From NCBI GenBank assembly GCA_001599295.1, contig BCGN01000002.1, forward strand, positions 1,550,001 to 1,614,000: DNA of 64,000 bases, given 5' to 3'. Below are positions 1 to 9,234 of this stretch, piece by piece (position 1 is the stretch's first letter; the number at the start of each line of letters is the position of its first letter). The translations under genes were made by a program, and so were the position numbers. The notes below the pieces were generated by a model. It made no database searches, had not been told where the DNA came from, and saw only the letters and a program-made list of their open reading frames with translations. Origin of the DNA: Sporopachydermia quercuum. Lineage: Eukaryota; Ascomycota; Sporopachydermiomycetes; Sporopachydermiales; Sporopachydermiaceae.

Positions 1-1
1 T

Positions 2-691
2 TTGGTCGTTGCTGGTATTACCTTATATGAAACCGAAAGTGCTTATGACGCTGATTTATACACAATATATGACTTATTGCAACAATACGTTAGTCCTGCA
101 GTTGGAACTATTTTTATGGTTGCTCTTCTATTTTCTGGCCAGTCTGCTGGTATTGTTTGCACTATTGCTGGACAAATGGTCTCTGAAGGGTTTTTGAATT
201 GGACCATTACCCCATGGCTAAGAAGAATCATCACAAGATTGATTGCTATTGTTCCTTGCTTAGGAATTGCTCTTGGTTTGGGTAGAAATGGTCTAGGTGA
301 TGCATTGACGGCCTCACAAGTATGCTTATCCGTTTTATTACCATTTATTTCTGCACCATTGATTTTCTTCACAGCTAAGAAAAGCATTATGGAAGTCAAG
401 AATGGTCGAACAACAGATTCTAGGAGAGTGAACCATGGAGATAACAATAATAATAGCAATAATGAAAGTACTGACGGTAATATTTCTATTACTAATAGAT
501 CTGAGAATCAAGAGGAAGACGTTGCATCAAGAGAAGAGAATCAAGATGAAGAGCAAGCTTCATCCACAGAAGAAGGATACCATAATTATACCAATACTGT
601 TTTTACGTCAATTGTTGCATTTTGCATTTGGATGTTCATTTCTGGTTTGAATATTTATATGATTGTTGAACTTGGGTTAGGTAATGGCTAA
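2..691 (+). CDS. Nramp family divalent metal transporter, C-terminal part
   Basis: This is the 3' portion of a gene that begins before the window. The readable 229 residues start in frame at base 2 and end at TAA 689-691. The segment GQSAGIVCTIAGQMVSEGF is the hallmark of Nramp (Smf1/Smf2/Smf3) proton-coupled Mn/Fe transporters, lying in a transmembrane helix and followed by the usual cytosolic stretch and further hydrophobic helices. Before the last membrane segment (about residues 205-229 of the fragment) there is an Asn- and Glu-rich hydrophilic loop of about 60 residues, which looks like a lineage-specific insertion. The family moves manganese or iron across the plasma, vesicle or vacuole membrane. 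Which Smf paralogue this is cannot be told from the C-terminus. It converges on HRP1, whose stop is about 200 bases away. The family call is firm; the paralogue is open. Confidence 0.93.
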   Translation: MVVAGITLYETESAYDADLYTIYDLLQQYVSPAVGTIFMVALLFSGQSAGIVCTIAGQMVSEGFLNWTITPWLRRIITRLIAIVPCLGIALGLGRNGLGDALTASQVCLSVLLPFISAPLIFFTAKKSIMEVKNGRTTDSRRVNHGDNNNNSNNESTDGNISITNRSENQEEDVASREENQDEEQASSTEEGYHNYTNTVFTSIVAFCIWMFISGLNIYMIVELGLGNG

Positions 692-897
692 TAGAGCATC
701 ATATAGAAGATATTACTTTCATTTTATATTTATTTCACTCCAATTTTATTTTCGTTTACGAAACACATAAATCACAACTATTACCAATCATTGGAGGCTC
801 TTTAAGGTAAGAAGCTATCATTCTAATGTTCTGGAAAACTAACGAACAATAAACCCTTCGGATACATAATGTAGATCCATAGTCAATCATCTGCTGT

Positions 898-2628
898 CTA
901 CCTTCGGTACGGATGATAATTCTTCTTTCTATAACCTCTACGTTTCCCGTTGTTATTTCTAGGACCTGTTGGAGCATTCCTTGGCGGAGAACGAGATCTT
1001 GACCTTGATTCTGAACCCGATCTTGAACGACGATAATCACGGTCTCGGTCCCATTCTCTTTCCTTGTATGAGCCTCTTTGCCTATGTTCATTGTAGTTAT
1101 CACCATCATCGTCATCATCTCTATTTCTATCGTCATAATCGTCAGATCGGTTTTTACCGTCATCTTCTCCTCCATAATTGGGGGTATGATCTTGATTACC
1201 AGGTTGATTATTTCCAGGTGCACCGTTGAAATTATTCATTGGATTGAAAGGAGGCATAGGGAAATTAGCATTTGGCATAGGAGGTAAAGATCCTGCACCA
1301 AGGACACCAGGACCCCCGGGACCACCAGGTGGACCATTACCCTCATTTTGACGCATTTTCAACATTCCTTGCATCATACGCATTTGATTTAAATACATTT
1401 GCCACATCTCAGGATTCACCATTGGCATACCAGGCGCACCAGGTTGTGGTGGTAAACCTGGCATACCAGGTAAAGGAGGACCAACACCAGGTTGTGGTGG
1501 AACGAAAGGAAATCCCATAGGACCTCTGTTATGTTGATTATGTCCGCGATTATTGTTATCTTGATCGCCTCGATTTCTCTTATCTTTTCCTCTTGGTTCT
1601 GCCCTTCTAATCTCAATATATTTCCCGTGTAATTCTAAATACTTATTAGCAGTCACAGCGTCTACAGCAGCTTCTGAATCATATGTCACAAATCCAAATC
1701 CGCGGGATCTACCGGAATCTTTGTCCATCATCAGTTGTGCATCAATCACAGTTCCAAACTTTTCAAACAAATCAGAGAACTCTTTTTCAGTAACGTCAGG
1801 TGGGATGCCACCAACGAAGATTTTACCTGTCTTGTCTTGCTCTTCTCTTGGGATTGCACGTTTAGGATCGATGATTTTACCATCTAAAACGTGTTCTTCC
1901 GCCATAACAGCGTTTACAGCATCATTAGTAGCAAATGTCAAAAACCCGAATCCTCTTGATTTCCCGGTTCCATCTTTCATAACAGCACAATCAACTACTT
2001 CGCCAAATTTAGAAAAATAGTTACGAAGTTTCTCATCTGAAGTTTCCCAATTCAATCCTCCAATGAACATCTTACCTTCATCTTTCATAATGGCTCGAGC
2101 AGGCGGTCCTGTAAGCTCAGATGACGAGCCAGTGTTCTCATTACCGCCGACAGGTCCATGGCCACTATTGCTACCGATGTTTATACTCGAACTTGAAGCG
2201 GCATCATAGCTGTCTGTACTTTGGGTAATCCCTGTGTCGTTAGCTGTTTCAGGAGCAGATAGAGCATTGGTTGAATCATTAGTAGAACCGGCTGAAGTAG
2301 CACCAGTTTCATTGGACTCTGAAGCCTTAGGTTCAGGAGCTGTTTGTTGCTGAGGTTCATCATCACCACTAGAATAATTAGTATACAGGTTCGAAGAAAT
2401 AAAATAAAGATATAAAGAAAAAAAAGAAAAAAAAGACAAAATGAAAAATTTGTTCTGGGTTAAACGATCGAAACTCGTTCATTTATCTATCCATATGAGA
2501 ATCAAGTGATTACTAGTATTAACACCATCATCTCTTTATGATGACTTTTTCTCTTTCATAAATGGTAGATTAAAACATAAAAAGTTTCCTTGTACATACT
2601 AAATATCACCGAAATCGTCGTCATCCAT
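898..2628 (-). CDS. HRP1: Nuclear polyadenylated RNA-binding protein Hrp1 (two exons)
   Basis: Hrp1/Nab4 is the cleavage factor IB subunit that binds AU-rich polyadenylation enhancers and shuttles with mRNA. Two tandem RRMs are clear: RNP2/RNP1 as KMFIGGLNW...SRGFGFLTF and KIFVGGIPP...SRGFGFVTY, joined by the Hrp1 linker VIDPKRAIPR. The C-terminus has Pro/Gly/Met-rich tracts, RS/RG stretches and the diagnostic ending NYHPYRR. The coding sequence is complement(join(898..2368, 2600..2628)), 499 aa. Exon 1 encodes only MDDDDFGDI plus two bases. The 231-nt intron starts GTATGT (2599 downward) and ends after a TACTAAT branch site at TAG (2369). Splicing gives the start MDDDDFGDIYGDDEP, which mirrors the S. 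cerevisiae N-terminus (NDIYGDDKP). A continuous reading through the intron would add a Phe/Ser/Tyr-rich N-terminus unlike the family, so the spliced start is preferred. Confidence 0.95.
2369..2599 (-). other. Long 5' intron of HRP1
   Basis: This is the longest intron placed in the window (231 nt). The donor is GTATGT; the branch site TACTAAT lies eight bases before the TAG acceptor, an unusually short branch-to-acceptor spacing. The intron splits codon TAT of the conserved N-terminal motif GDIYGDDEP. 5'-biased long introns are typical of regulated RNA-binding-protein genes in yeasts; a regulatory role here is inference. Confidence 0.88.
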
Positions 2629-4634
2629 TTTGAAAAGCTATAAGAATCAACAACAATGTATTTTGCTTATGTGAGCTTGCTATCTGATGTAAATCCTATT
2701 ACCGTTATATATTATCTTATTGTCTTTAACTAAGTACTTGATATACAATCGTATTAACCATATGATATACAGTTGTAAGCTATGGTCTGATTCAACTATA
2801 TTATCAATTAGCTCTTGGGTTTGGAAATAGTTTGTTATACCTTTAGAATCCTGATATCTTCCCAGTTATTTATGTCAAGCGCTGTTGTATTGAACCAATG
2901 AACAGAGAACAGTAAAACGCTTCACGACGTTGTTGGGATCCACAAGAAGCACTAATATTTGCGCTTATAAACTAGTTCTGAAAAACAACCAAATTAAACA
3001 ATCTAATCACAAATTGAGCATACAGTAGATGATATATTGACAATAGTAGATGGTTAATTGATACTATTAAGAGAAGAAACAAAAAGACGACACATATTAA
3101 TATGAAATAATAAGAGAAGTTAAAGAGTGTAAAGTGGTTTGAGGGTGTGATAGTTGAAAGTTTTTTGTTACCAACGGGAAAGATGGGTGTGCCTGAAGAT
3201 AAATTTGAATAATGAAGTTACTTAAATAATGATTACGTGATTGTTAATTTTGCCGATGAATGCGAAAGAAGGAGAGAAGGGAAGAAGTATTTGATAAGAG
3301 CCCAAGGATACAACACCAGTGTTCAATTGAGAAAGCTCTTTATTTCCTTGTAGTTATCAAGGATCTAGCTTCTTGAAGTTTTCCTTTTCTTGAATTTAGA
3401 AGCTTCTAATTATTCCCTTCTCCCTAATCACATATTCTCCCAATTAGCTAGGAGCAAGCAATGTTACGACAGAGATGTACTAGACATACTCATTTTAGAG
3501 CAAAAACAGCGGAACAAATACATGACATGTTTCCTTTGAGTGTACCTCCAATTCAATCGTGAAAACACAATGGATACTATGCTACAACAGACAAGATCTT
3601 GTGCAATAGATATAGTAACTAAGGATCATATTATGTCAGTTTTCCGCACTGCTAACCCGAGCCTAAAGAACACAAGCTATGATTTAGTTATAACTCAACA
3701 GTTACCATCTCAACATCATCCTCTGAAATCATTTCCTTTTCCATACTCACAAGTCTTACGCATCTTCAGTCTAGCAACTAACTACTCCTATCCACTATTC
3801 CTCTATATCTTTGGACTTAATCAGGAACAAAATCTAATATCTTGAAATCAGGTACCAAACCTTATTCTCTTCTTCATACACCCGAATCCTTTATGTGGGG
3901 TCTCTAGAGTACTTTTAGTATTTATATATGACATAATCATGAATTGTCTTATTTCACTCTATCATGTCCTATAATGAAATGTTAGGAGTCTTACATAAAC
4001 TCTTAATCTATCATCAACTCCTTCTTTTAATTTATTGCCAAAGTCAAACAATTTCCGAAAACGCGTCAATTCAATCATTCAATACATCTAAATTCTATCT
4101 TTCTTCTCTCTCTTCAATGTGTTCTTTCTTCCTTGTATGACTTTTCATCTCTTATCAGCCAAATGTCCTACTTGTCGACTTATCGTGTGTCTCATTTCAC
4201 CTCCGATTTCGGTGAAAAAGAAAGTTCAAGTAAAAAAAAAAATGTACAGAATCCTGTCAGCCTCTCTGTCGGTTATTGAATTAATTTTCATGAAATCGAT
4301 CGATCAAAACACTAATAATTGACTTTAGAAGCCCATAAACAATAATTGAACCAAGTAGCTAGTAAGCTAAAGTTTTGTAAATAGTCTTTCAGGAGTATGT
4401 TATAACTCCTATTTACTCTCTATCCAACACAAGACCTCAAGCGCTTGTTCTTCTACCCGTTTGTCATAAGTATCGATTGATTAAGCATTAGCGAATCTCC
4501 AATAATTGATATTGTCTCCGTTTATTTCATTGATACCAAAACGATAAAAACTCATATGAAAGTATAACTGGCCGAATTTCGGCTTCACTTTCCCTATTTT
4601 CATTTAAATTCACACAATTCTGTTCGTCATTGGG
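2629..4634. other. 2.0 kb intergenic region between divergent HRP1 and SKY1
   Basis: This region holds no convincing gene. The longest open frame (about 3540-3845, +) has no recognisable motif and a Ser/Thr/Leu-rich composition typical of random AT-rich sequence. It must contain the promoters of both flanking genes. I see A- and T-rich tracts but no tRNA box, repeat or assignable ncRNA. Confidence 0.5.
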
Positions 4635-6683
4635 ATGCCTGAATCACATTTGTCTTCAATTTTTAAGGTGCCCCCTGCAGCGCCAGTTACCGCTACATCA
4701 TGTGCAACAGCTCAAGCAACAGGAATCAACAACGACCAAGCTGAAGAAAACGAGAATCAACCTGCAGTTCCTCAATCTATTGCTTCAGTTTCAGCTTTCA
4801 AACATGTTCCAAGTCGGACAAAGGATGCTGCTTTAACTCTATCAACACATTTCCCATCCTCAGTAAAAGTATCTCAAGTTAACGTCGCTGGCCACTTAAC
4901 CGGAACTTTACCAGCTCAATCGTTTCGAACAGCAGATTCTCTAGCTGATAGACCATATGGACTTCCCGATCCTGAAAGCTATTCCGATTCTGGCTCGGAA
5001 ACCGATTCTGATGATGAGCCTATTCGTTTTGAACATGAAGAAGAAGCAAAAGACTACAAACAAGGTGGTTATCATCCTGTTCATGTTGGAGATACATTCA
5101 AAGATGGACGATACGAAGTTGTTCGTAAATTAGGATGGGGTCACTTTTCAACTGTTTGGTTAGCCAAAGATAGAGATTGCTCTCGTCACGTTGCGTTGAA
5201 AATTGTTCGCTCTGCTCAACATTATACAGAGACTGCTTTGGATGAAATCGCAATTTTAAGAAGAATAGCAAACCCAAAAACTTCAGATGCGAAAATCATA
5301 GATGGCCATCCAGGAAGATCTCATGTGCTTGGTTTATGGGATGATTTCACTCATAAGGGACCAAATGGAACCCACATTTGTATGGTGTTTGAAGTCTTAG
5401 GGGAAAATATGTTAAATCTTATACGTAAATATGATCATAAAGGCATTCCAATTGTTTTGGTTAAACAAATTACTAAACAAGTGTTATTGGCATTGGATTA
5501 TTTACACCGGTATTGCGGAATCATTCATACAGATTTAAAACCAGAGAACATTCTCATTGAATTTGGAGAAGATAACGTTGAAACAGTTGTTGAAATATTA
5601 GAAAAGGAAGAAATGGAAAGGAAACAACTGAAAAGATTATCCCGGCAAAATTCAATGAAGTCTTTGTCTGATGAACACGGAATGCCAATTCCCTCGAAAC
5701 CTAGAAGATCACGTCGTTCGCGCGCTCATACTCCAATCACAGGATCAAAACCTTTACCATCACCACTCAAATCAAGACTGTCCAACCTACCAGACTTTGC
5801 AATGTCTCCTATTACTAGAACAACTAATACATCACCAACCCCTGAACCTATTAGCAATTCCGATGAACCAATGGCTTCCAGTCTTTCTGCTTTATCATTA
5901 AATGATCGATTGTCTGTTCTGAAAACGTCTTTGGATGATAATCTCATTTCTATCAAAATTGCTGATTTCGGTAATGCCTGTTATACAGATTATCATTTCA
6001 CCAATGATATTCAAACTAGACAATACAGAGCTCCAGAAGTTCTCACAGGTAATAAATGGGGAGCTTCTGCTGATTTATGGAGTACAGCATGCATTGTGTT
6101 TGAGTTGATTACTGGTGACTATTTATTCGATCCTCAAGCTGACGGTCATTACTCCCGTGATGATGATCATTTAGCTCAAATTATTGAACTATTAAGCGAA
6201 TTCCCATTAGAATTCATTCAATATGGAAGATATTCTCGTGAACTTTTTGCTGAAATCCCGGCCCAAATCGACCTTGATCCAATCCCATTATCCATTTCAT
6301 CCTCACAGAATAGAGACAAATATTTGGTTCGTACTGAAGCTAGTGCTAATTCAGATAAACCTATATATAAACTTCCTCGGTACCAATTAAAAAGAATCCC
6401 GAAGTTGAAATACTGGTCATTACAAGCTATTCTGAGAGAGAAATATAAAATGTCCATTACTGATGCTTTACAGATCACTGATTTTCTATTGCCAATGCTA
6501 GATTTGAAATCATGGGACAGATATGATGCTGGTGGCATGAGCAATCATCCTTGGTTGGAAGATACTGCCGGTATGGCTGGTCGTTGTGTAGATCGTGATT
6601 ATGGGAGTAAGGGTGATGATATACAAGGTTGGTACTATGAAACCAAAAAGAAAGAAATAGCTAATGAAGGGAAGGGCAAATAG
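4635..6683 (+). CDS. SKY1: SR-protein kinase Sky1 (SRPK family)
   Basis: SRPK kinases phosphorylate Arg-Ser dipeptides of SR-like splicing and export factors, such as Npl3 in yeast. The 682-aa protein has an acidic Ser-rich N-terminus, then the SRPK entry motif GGYHPVHVGDTFKDGRYEVVRKLGWGHFSTVW (quoted in part: YHPVHVGD, KLGWGHFSTVWL), VAIK-equivalent VALKIVRS, the catalytic loop HTDLKPENIL, a hydrophilic spacer of roughly 110 residues rich in Ser/Pro (about residues 325-430), then IADFGNACY and the APE-region RAPEVL. The split kinase domain with spacer and the DFGNACY wording are diagnostic for SRPK/Sky1/Dsk1. The C-terminal lobe ends with the usual NHPWLED. The first ATG of the frame is used; it is preceded by a stop-rich leader. 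It is divergent from HRP1. No intron is needed. Confidence 0.95.
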   Translation: MPESHLSSIFKVPPAAPVTATSCATAQATGINNDQAEENENQPAVPQSIASVSAFKHVPSRTKDAALTLSTHFPSSVKVSQVNVAGHLTGTLPAQSFRTADSLADRPYGLPDPESYSDSGSETDSDDEPIRFEHEEEAKDYKQGGYHPVHVGDTFKDGRYEVVRKLGWGHFSTVWLAKDRDCSRHVALKIVRSAQHYTETALDEIAILRRIANPKTSDAKIIDGHPGRSHVLGLWDDFTHKGPNGTHICMVFEVLGENMLNLIRKYDHKGIPIVLVKQITKQVLLALDYLHRYCGIIHTDLKPENILIEFGEDNVETVVEILEKEEMERKQLKRLSRQNSMKSLSDEHGMPIPSKPRRSRRSRAHTPITGSKPLPSPLKSRLSNLPDFAMSPITRTTNTSPTPEPISNSDEPMASSLSALSLNDRLSVLKTSLDDNLISIKIADFGNACYTDYHFTNDIQTRQYRAPEVLTGNKWGASADLWSTACIVFELITGDYLFDPQADGHYSRDDDHLAQIIELLSEFPLEFIQYGRYSRELFAEIPAQIDLDPIPLSISSSQNRDKYLVRTEASANSDKPIYKLPRYQLKRIPKLKYWSLQAILREKYKMSITDALQITDFLLPMLDLKSWDRYDAGGMSNHPWLEDTAGMAGRCVDRDYGSKGDDIQGWYYETKKKEIANEGKGK

Positions 6684-7205
6684 GAATGGAACATGTGAGA
6701 GATAATAACGATATATTTCAATCAGCAGTGAAATCAGCAATGATTAGAAAGAATAGACATTAGTAATATAAAAACAAAGAAGAAAAAAGTAAGCGAAGTA
6801 AAGGGAAATAAATGAAATGAAAGAAAAGGAAAGGAAAGACTGGAGGAACGTTGTTTAATTATATTTTGATTGTAAAGCATATGTAGGTAGGAAACATTTG
6901 AATGTTCTATCTTCAAACTCTAATATCGATGTTTGATATATAAGAAATCTTTAGGGAATTACAAGGTATATACAATGAGAAATAGGGTATAATTTATTAT
7001 GCTTGCTATCACGGCAATTTCTTTATCTTTATGAAAATAAGTCTAGTACTCAATCATACATAGTTTTTGTTAGGGCGTGAACTTGAGAAAGGAAAACAGC
7101 TCCTATTGGTACTGGATCAGAAGAACTGAATAGAAACATTTGTCTTATAGTTTCCAATGAAGATTGAATAGTTCACTATTACTATTAAGATAATATACAA
7201 ATATA
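6684..7205. other. Convergent intergenic spacer with purine-rich tract
   Basis: This is the 3' region shared by SKY1 (+) and CWC27 (-). It holds a purine-rich run (about 6770-6846) and AT-rich sequence fit for 3' end formation of both genes. I see no gene or structured RNA. Confidence 0.5.
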
Positions 7206-8543
7206 CTATTTCCTTCTGAAGATATCTTCTTTTGCCTTCCTCGCTTGTTTAACTGCTAATGGATCTTGAGTAATCAGATTATCCTCATCAGTGATCTCAT
7301 TATTGGGGTTGGCTTTGAAGTCCAACCTATGGGTTAAGAATGAGGTATCAGAGGCGAACTCCTGATCTGACTCATTAGCAGAAAGCTCTCCTTCATCATT
7401 ATTTTCTGATCCTTTTGATAATGGCACTTGATCGTTATATTGATCCTGGCTTCCCGTACTGGTTTTGCTATTAAGGGAAGATTCCGATAGTTTGCTCCTG
7501 AATTTACTCAAGATTTGTAATGTATCTGTTTCCCTGAGTTTTGCTTTCTTATAATTTGTCTTCTGTTGCTCTAAAAGAGACGGTGCTTCTGTTATTGTTG
7601 ATCTATCTATAATATTACCACGACTATGTTTTAACGACTCCTTCATTTGCTCAATTTGCGCTGATAACGAGTTTTGAGCCGTCGCTGACATTGATGTTGA
7701 AGTCTCATTTGATTTCTGAGGCTTTTGCTCGGTCGAAACCGATAAAGATTCCGTTCTAGAGTCCTCCTTAGATTTTGTTTTTATTTTCTCTTCTTTCCGC
7801 GTCTTTATTGATTTATCAAGTATCCCCGGAGCCGGCTTTATCTTGAATGCACTACCTCTGTTATTTAATAGTGATACATTTGCTTCTTCAATCTCCTCCT
7901 CATCTTCTTCGAATGACAGTTTCACTGTTTGCTTCTTCCGCTTCTTTTTATTCTTTTTATCCTTGTCAGAACTTGACTGTTTAGGTTTTTGTTCCGTTGT
8001 CTTGTCGGATTCAGCGTTTATTTTCAAATCATCGAAAAAAGGCACAATAATCTCCGTACTCTTAATTTTTACTGGAAATAACGGCCTATCATCATCTCCT
8101 AACTCAGATTCTCCAATCCGCAGAACATTAAATATCGTATCTCCAATAACTTGACCAAACAACGTTGTATTTCCTGTAAGTTCTGGTGTTTCTGCTAAAG
8201 TAATGAAAAACTGTGAGCCATTCTTACGAGGCTTCCGTTTACTTTCTTCTGAACTAGCAAATCCAACAAGGCCTCTCCTCGAGAATTTCAGCCTAGAATT
8301 TGTTTCCACTTCAAATAAGTCACCGTAAATTGACTCTCCACCTAACCCTGTATTAGTTGGATCGCCAGTTTGTATAATGAAGTCTTTCACAACTCTAAAG
8401 AATTCACATCCGTCATAGTAACCATTAGCACAATGAGTTAGAAAGTTCCTACTGGCTTTAGGAGTTTCTTTCGCCCACAGTTCTATTTCAATTGGCCCTG
8501 CTGTTGTATTCAGCACAGCTTTAGCTGTACTTCTAGGTTCCAT
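7206..8543 (-). CDS. CWC27: Spliceosome-associated cyclophilin Cwc27
   Basis: Cwc27 is a cyclophilin-type protein that joins the activated (B-act) spliceosome with Cwc22. Residues about 8-170 form the cyclophilin fold (TTAGPIEIELWAKETPKA, FFRVVKDFIIQTGDPT, GSQFFITL, LFGQVIGD). The catalytic Arg of FHRV is retained as FFRVV, but the tryptophan of active cyclophilins is absent, as in the CWC27 group. The remaining 270 residues are Lys/Glu/Ser-rich and carry the C-terminal pieces of the long Cwc27 class: a DTLQILSKFRSKL helix, then FLTHRLDFK and a basic end. At 445 aa it resembles the metazoan and fission-yeast form; the S. cerevisiae protein, about 300 aa, is much shorter. The start is the only ATG ahead of the domain. 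Confidence 0.93.
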   Translation of the reverse strand: MEPRSTAKAVLNTTAGPIEIELWAKETPKASRNFLTHCANGYYDGCEFFRVVKDFIIQTGDPTNTGLGGESIYGDLFEVETNSRLKFSRRGLVGFASSEESKRKPRKNGSQFFITLAETPELTGNTTLFGQVIGDTIFNVLRIGESELGDDDRPLFPVKIKSTEIIVPFFDDLKINAESDKTTEQKPKQSSSDKDKKNKKKRKKQTVKLSFEEDEEEIEEANVSLLNNRGSAFKIKPAPGILDKSIKTRKEEKIKTKSKEDSRTESLSVSTEQKPQKSNETSTSMSATAQNSLSAQIEQMKESLKHSRGNIIDRSTITEAPSLLEQQKTNYKKAKLRETDTLQILSKFRSKLSESSLNSKTSTGSQDQYNDQVPLSKGSENNDEGELSANESDQEFASDTSFLTHRLDFKANPNNEITDEDNLITQDPLAVKQARKAKEDIFRRK

Positions 8544-9234
8544 TTGATTCCTATGCTTGAAATATGATCTAATGGATATCTATCCTGTTCAATAGTACTT
8601 GTGCCATGGGATGATTGCCAAGTAGACCCTCTACTTTTCTCCCAAAATACAATCATCGAAACTGCCATGAACAAAGCACCAAAAAACTACTTTTTCAGCT
8701 GATAAGTTCCCACCCTTCCAACACAATAAAGATTGACGTAATTATCCGATCTATCAACTCAACAGAGTTCTTCCTCGTAGTCTAACAGTGTATGTCCTTT
8801 CCTTTGCTCACTTGCTCTCTCAGCGGTCATCAAACAAATGGTTTCCGTATTCTATGAACAACGGAGATTATATCAAATCATTCCATATCATGTCACACCA
8901 AACTCTATCTTATGAGGAGATGTCATGTCGTGTCCAGTAAATTTTTTTCTTTCTTTTGTAACTAATAAAGACTGAAATTTTTTTGTGATGAGATTTCGGA
9001 TTGATAAGCAGGAATATTTATGGTTATGCTTGCTTATATGTTTTCGATTTGATTTGCCATTAACTAGTTTACTGGTTGGGACGTAAATAATGATATTTCT
9101 CCGCTTATGCTTTTTGCAAGACTGATAATTAGGTATAGTAGTAGTAGAAAAGGGCTCAAGCTGCAGTAGACCAGAGGAGTCCTATTGAAATCAACTACTT
9201 TGAAAGAGCTCTCTGCATATCTCATTCATTGTAC
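8544..9234. other. Divergent promoter region CWC27 / RSM22
   Basis: About 690 bases between two divergent start codons. No open frame of note. T-rich runs lie around 8940-8960 and a trinucleotide (GTA)4-like run near 9140. Confidence 0.45.

Noticed and set aside
3540-3845. 101-codon frame in the HRP1/SKY1 intergenic region
   Set aside because: Composition looks random and there is no family signal; starts at a non-ATG codon.
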